A stretch of DNA of 64,000 nt from Brugia malayi (lineage: Eukaryota > Nematoda > Chromadorea > Rhabditida > Onchocercidae). Under the pieces are notes generated by a model. It had not been told where the DNA came from and did no database searches. It worked only from the letters and a program-made list of their open reading frames with translations. The DNA is taken from contig NW_025062477.1 in the NCBI RefSeq assembly GCF_000002995.4, positions 1,196,001 to 1,260,000 of the forward strand, written 5' to 3'. This document shows, piece after piece, positions 61,801-64,000 of this stretch. Within the stretch, counting starts at the first letter, position 1, and each line of letters begins with the position of its first letter. The position numbers and the translations under genes were made by a program.

Positions 61801-64000
61801 ATTTTTTTTTTTTTTCTTCTTTTTAGAGACAATTGGATTTTTTGGCTTGTATTGGAGCGCTATCAGATCGTTGCGATTCAAATATACTGTATATGTTAAT
61901 TGCAACAATACGAATGTGTAATATGAAAAACGACGCTATCATATATACAGTATCACGTGTGCTAATATTACTTTGAATAAGTCGCGTCATTACAATAGTA
62001 GTCATTTCGTGAGTGGAAAAATTGAATCACGGAAAAGTTTCAAGTTGTAACGTATATTCCCTTTGTGGTCTAATTTATTAAATGAAACCCTAATTCCGCA
62101 TATACAAAAATTTTCGCCGTTATCATTATAAACTGAAAGAATCTTCTACTGAGATTTCGATTTAAAAAAGAAAAAAGAAAAGAATTAAATTAATGTGCGA
62201 AATTTATAAGTATTAATTTTGAGGTTTGGTACAACGAATACTAATGTGTGATGCTACACGTTTACGTGATCGTACTGTAATTTGTACTTATCTGTTGAAT
62301 CCACTAACGCTTGCATTAGCTTCAAATGGTCTCAAAACGACACAGTTTGAAGATTTGATCAATACAGTGCGAATTTTAATTGATATAGTTGAACACTTGA
62401 GAAATACAGAATCAGAGATGGATTCAACCAATAAAAATTCTCTTTCATCATTTGCGTAAGCTTTGATGACATTCTAAGTATAAATAAATACAACAATATT
62501 AGTTTAAGGAAGACCTTTTTCTCTTATAAGGTACCTTTGCTTTCAAAAAAATTTAATTCACTCTAATCAAAAAAGAAAAAAATTAGGAAAGTTGATTTTT
62601 GTTTCATGATTCATATATAAATGACCAAATCTGGCTTTTATTTTAATTTTCATTACTAATTAACAATTTAGACTTAATTTTAAATCTTGAAATATAAATT
62701 CATGTACAGAAAAATGAGCAGTCGACGAGTAAGTATGAGTAGCAGTCATTTACCTCTCGTTATGATCACTACTGCAAGACCTACCTGTTCTGGTTATGGA
62801 TATGATTCAAGGTGATAATTACTTTTTTACTCATATCATCATTATCTAGTGATAAAAGGTGCTCTCATTTGAAATACAATGATAAAAATAAATGAAGAAG
62901 TAACAGCTCCTTTGAGAATGGTCTATGATACTAAATTGTTCCGTTTAATTATTCGCTTAATGGCTGTCAAGGATAGCAATAGACTGACTATTGATGTTAG
63001 GGGATATTTTTTTTCCTAATGTTTTTCAAATACATCTGTTAGCATAAATGCTTAGTTTTCATTATCCACAAATTCCTATAAAATGAATGACTATCAACTC
63101 TCAAAAGATTAATTGTTTTCTCCTAGTTTTCCATTAATTTTATCTTTAAAGTCACACAACTTAATGACGAAAATTAAATTTAGGCAACACATGAATAAAA
63201 TGGAAAAAATTTTTCAAATTAAAAAAGAAACTTCTAGTACTTTTTAAAACTTACAGTCTGAGAAAGATATCATTCCTGTCCGCAGATGGCCGTTTGGAGG
63301 ATCGAGGTCGTACCAGTATCAGTTCTAAAATGGGTAGCAAAAGTTCTTTGGAATCAAATCTGTCACTGAAATTAGGTAATTGAGAAATTTGCAAATTCTT
63401 TTTTAACACTCTTTCAAATTTCCTCAAATGTAATTATTTCTCACTTTTTTTTTTCCATGTCCTGATATATTACTCTGATATGAAAAATGTGGGAGTAGAT
63501 TCAGTAAATTTTTGTTTACATACTAGCAAGCAAGCAATAACATAAGATTTGATCAATGTACCTGAATATGTTATGTCATTCAATGTTATCTCTGATTTTC
63601 CTTAAAATTCAAATTTCCTACGAAACATTTCTTTGAAGGTAATGCCAGCGATATATCAGATGAACAACAGCCGTCATCATCACTCGAAACTAGACGACAA
63701 TCGTGGTTGGATGCTGATATCACGCACCTCTTCGATCAACCTATCACCGAGAAAGTAGATAGAGAGAGGTTTGTTTGTTGGAAAGAATAAAATATCCTTT
63801 AAAAAAAAAATTTATTTTTTAAAAAGAAAAATTATTTTGAAAAATATCCTGAAAAAAAAAAAAAAAAGAAATTGCTACATCGAACTGTTATAGTGTAAAA
63901 ATCTAGTTTTATTGATTGGATTTCTAGAAAATTCTTTTTATGAGTTTTTAAGTTGGTACTGATTTCAATCTTTTATTTTAGCTTTGCTCTACTTTATATT
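55838..64000 (+). CDS. SCYL2: SCY1-like pseudokinase, SCYL2 type (5' end unresolved, broken frame, 3' end beyond window)
   Basis: SCYL2 proteins are clathrin-associated pseudokinases in endosome/Golgi traffic. Exons: 55838-55938, 56099-56268, 56541-56643, 57069-57206, 58182-58395, 58936-58997, 60126-60242, 60434-60565, 60757-60933, 61137-61262, 61462-61578, 61827-61973, then 62224-62455, 62710-62811, 63257-63375, 63639-63768, 63982 onward. The N-terminal 300 residues are a degenerate kinase fold: VTIFIFNRK (human VAVFVFDKK), LIDGLSYLHNSAKILHGNLTP with HGN in place of HRD, AGF in place of DFG, and LDFLAPEYLL. A helical HEAT-like region follows, with DKVIRSIPSTAEFF (human QELCLNIIPTFANLI). The part after 62700 is Ser/Arg-rich and ends in RRQSWLDADITHLFDQ. 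Lost HRD and DFG residues imply no normal catalysis. The frame fails between 61974 and 62223, and no start codon is in the first exon. Confidence 0.85.
57207..58181 (+). other. Intron of the SCYL2-like gene
   Basis: This 975-base AT-rich intron contains the ACACGTACGTGT palindrome and several A and T runs. No exon is evident. Confidence 0.6.
57885..57909. promoter_or_regulatory. Palindrome ACACGTACGTGT with adjacent TGACGTGA
   Basis: A perfect 12-base palindrome (57885-57896) is followed at 57901 by TGACGTGA, similar to a CREB/ATF half-site. It lies in the 975-base intron between kinase-domain exons of the SCYL2-like gene. A regulatory role is speculative. Confidence 0.25.
58998..60125 (+). 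other. Large intron of the SCYL2-like gene
   Basis: This 1.1 kb intron contains a less AT-rich patch at about 59165-59350 with repeats of TCGATTGA(T/C)CGATC (59217-59230 and 59266-59279) and many GATC words. No coding frame with splice sites was found in the patch. Confidence 0.6.
61974..62223 (+). other. Broken stretch in the SCYL2-like gene
   Basis: The frame of the preceding exon meets TGA at 61974-61976. In another frame, 62051-62127 encodes PLWSNLLNETLIPHIQKFSP, which resembles the segment expected next (human WFVLDDILPFLQQIPSKEP), but it is bounded by TAA codons on both sides and has no usable acceptor or donor. The frame resumes at 62224 in VQRILMCDATRLRDR, which fits the human sequence again. 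Base errors, real lesions or unusual splicing could explain it. Confidence 0.55.

Overview
The window looks like a piece of a very AT-rich nematode genome, most likely a clade III (filarial or spirurid) parasite; the clade is inference. Evidence: a nematode cuticle collagen, conserved animal genes with many small exons, introns that mostly begin GT(A/G) and end TTTNAG, and spacers made of long poly(A)/poly(T) runs and GA/CT repeats. I see no bacterial features, tRNA or rRNA genes, transposon coding sequence or CRISPR array.

Five genes, all on the + strand, were rebuilt exon by exon from reading frame, splice sites and recalled family sequences. (1) 4206-5816: nuo-6/NDUFB4, an accessory subunit of mitochondrial complex I, 4 exons, 156 aa. 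(2) 6247-14510: the TPR protein TTC37/SKI3 of the Ski complex (cytoplasmic 3'-5' mRNA decay with the exosome), 21 exons, about 1121 aa. One acceptor appears to lack its A and one intron is GC-AG. (3) 16620-18324: a cuticle collagen, 5 exons, 303 aa. (4) 31495-45811: a small-conductance calcium-activated K+ channel (KCNN/kcnl), 19 exons, 712 aa, with a GYGD pore and a calmodulin-binding domain. (5) 55838 to the window end: an SCY1-like pseudokinase of the SCYL2 type, whose first exon is unresolved, whose frame is broken around 61974-62223, and which runs off the right edge.

Between the genes lie a 4.2 kb left flank, a 2.1 kb spacer before the collagen, a 13.2 kb desert (18325-31494) before the channel gene and a 10 kb desert (45812-55837) before the SCYL2-like gene. 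They hold homopolymers, microsatellites, minisatellites and inverted repeats. A few islands of higher complexity may be regulatory: a pair of ROR-type AGGTCA sites plus a TATA-like box upstream of the collagen, and a cluster of three AAGGTCA sites at 28.1 kb.

The genes do not form a pathway. The only pair that may share a transcript is nuo-6 and TTC37 (430 bp apart, same strand), which could be a trans-spliced operon. I found no convincing new biological system. The strongest leads are the two broken gene models, the GC-AG intron, the collagen upstream element and several long palindromes. All protein identities rest on comparison with remembered family sequences; no search was run.
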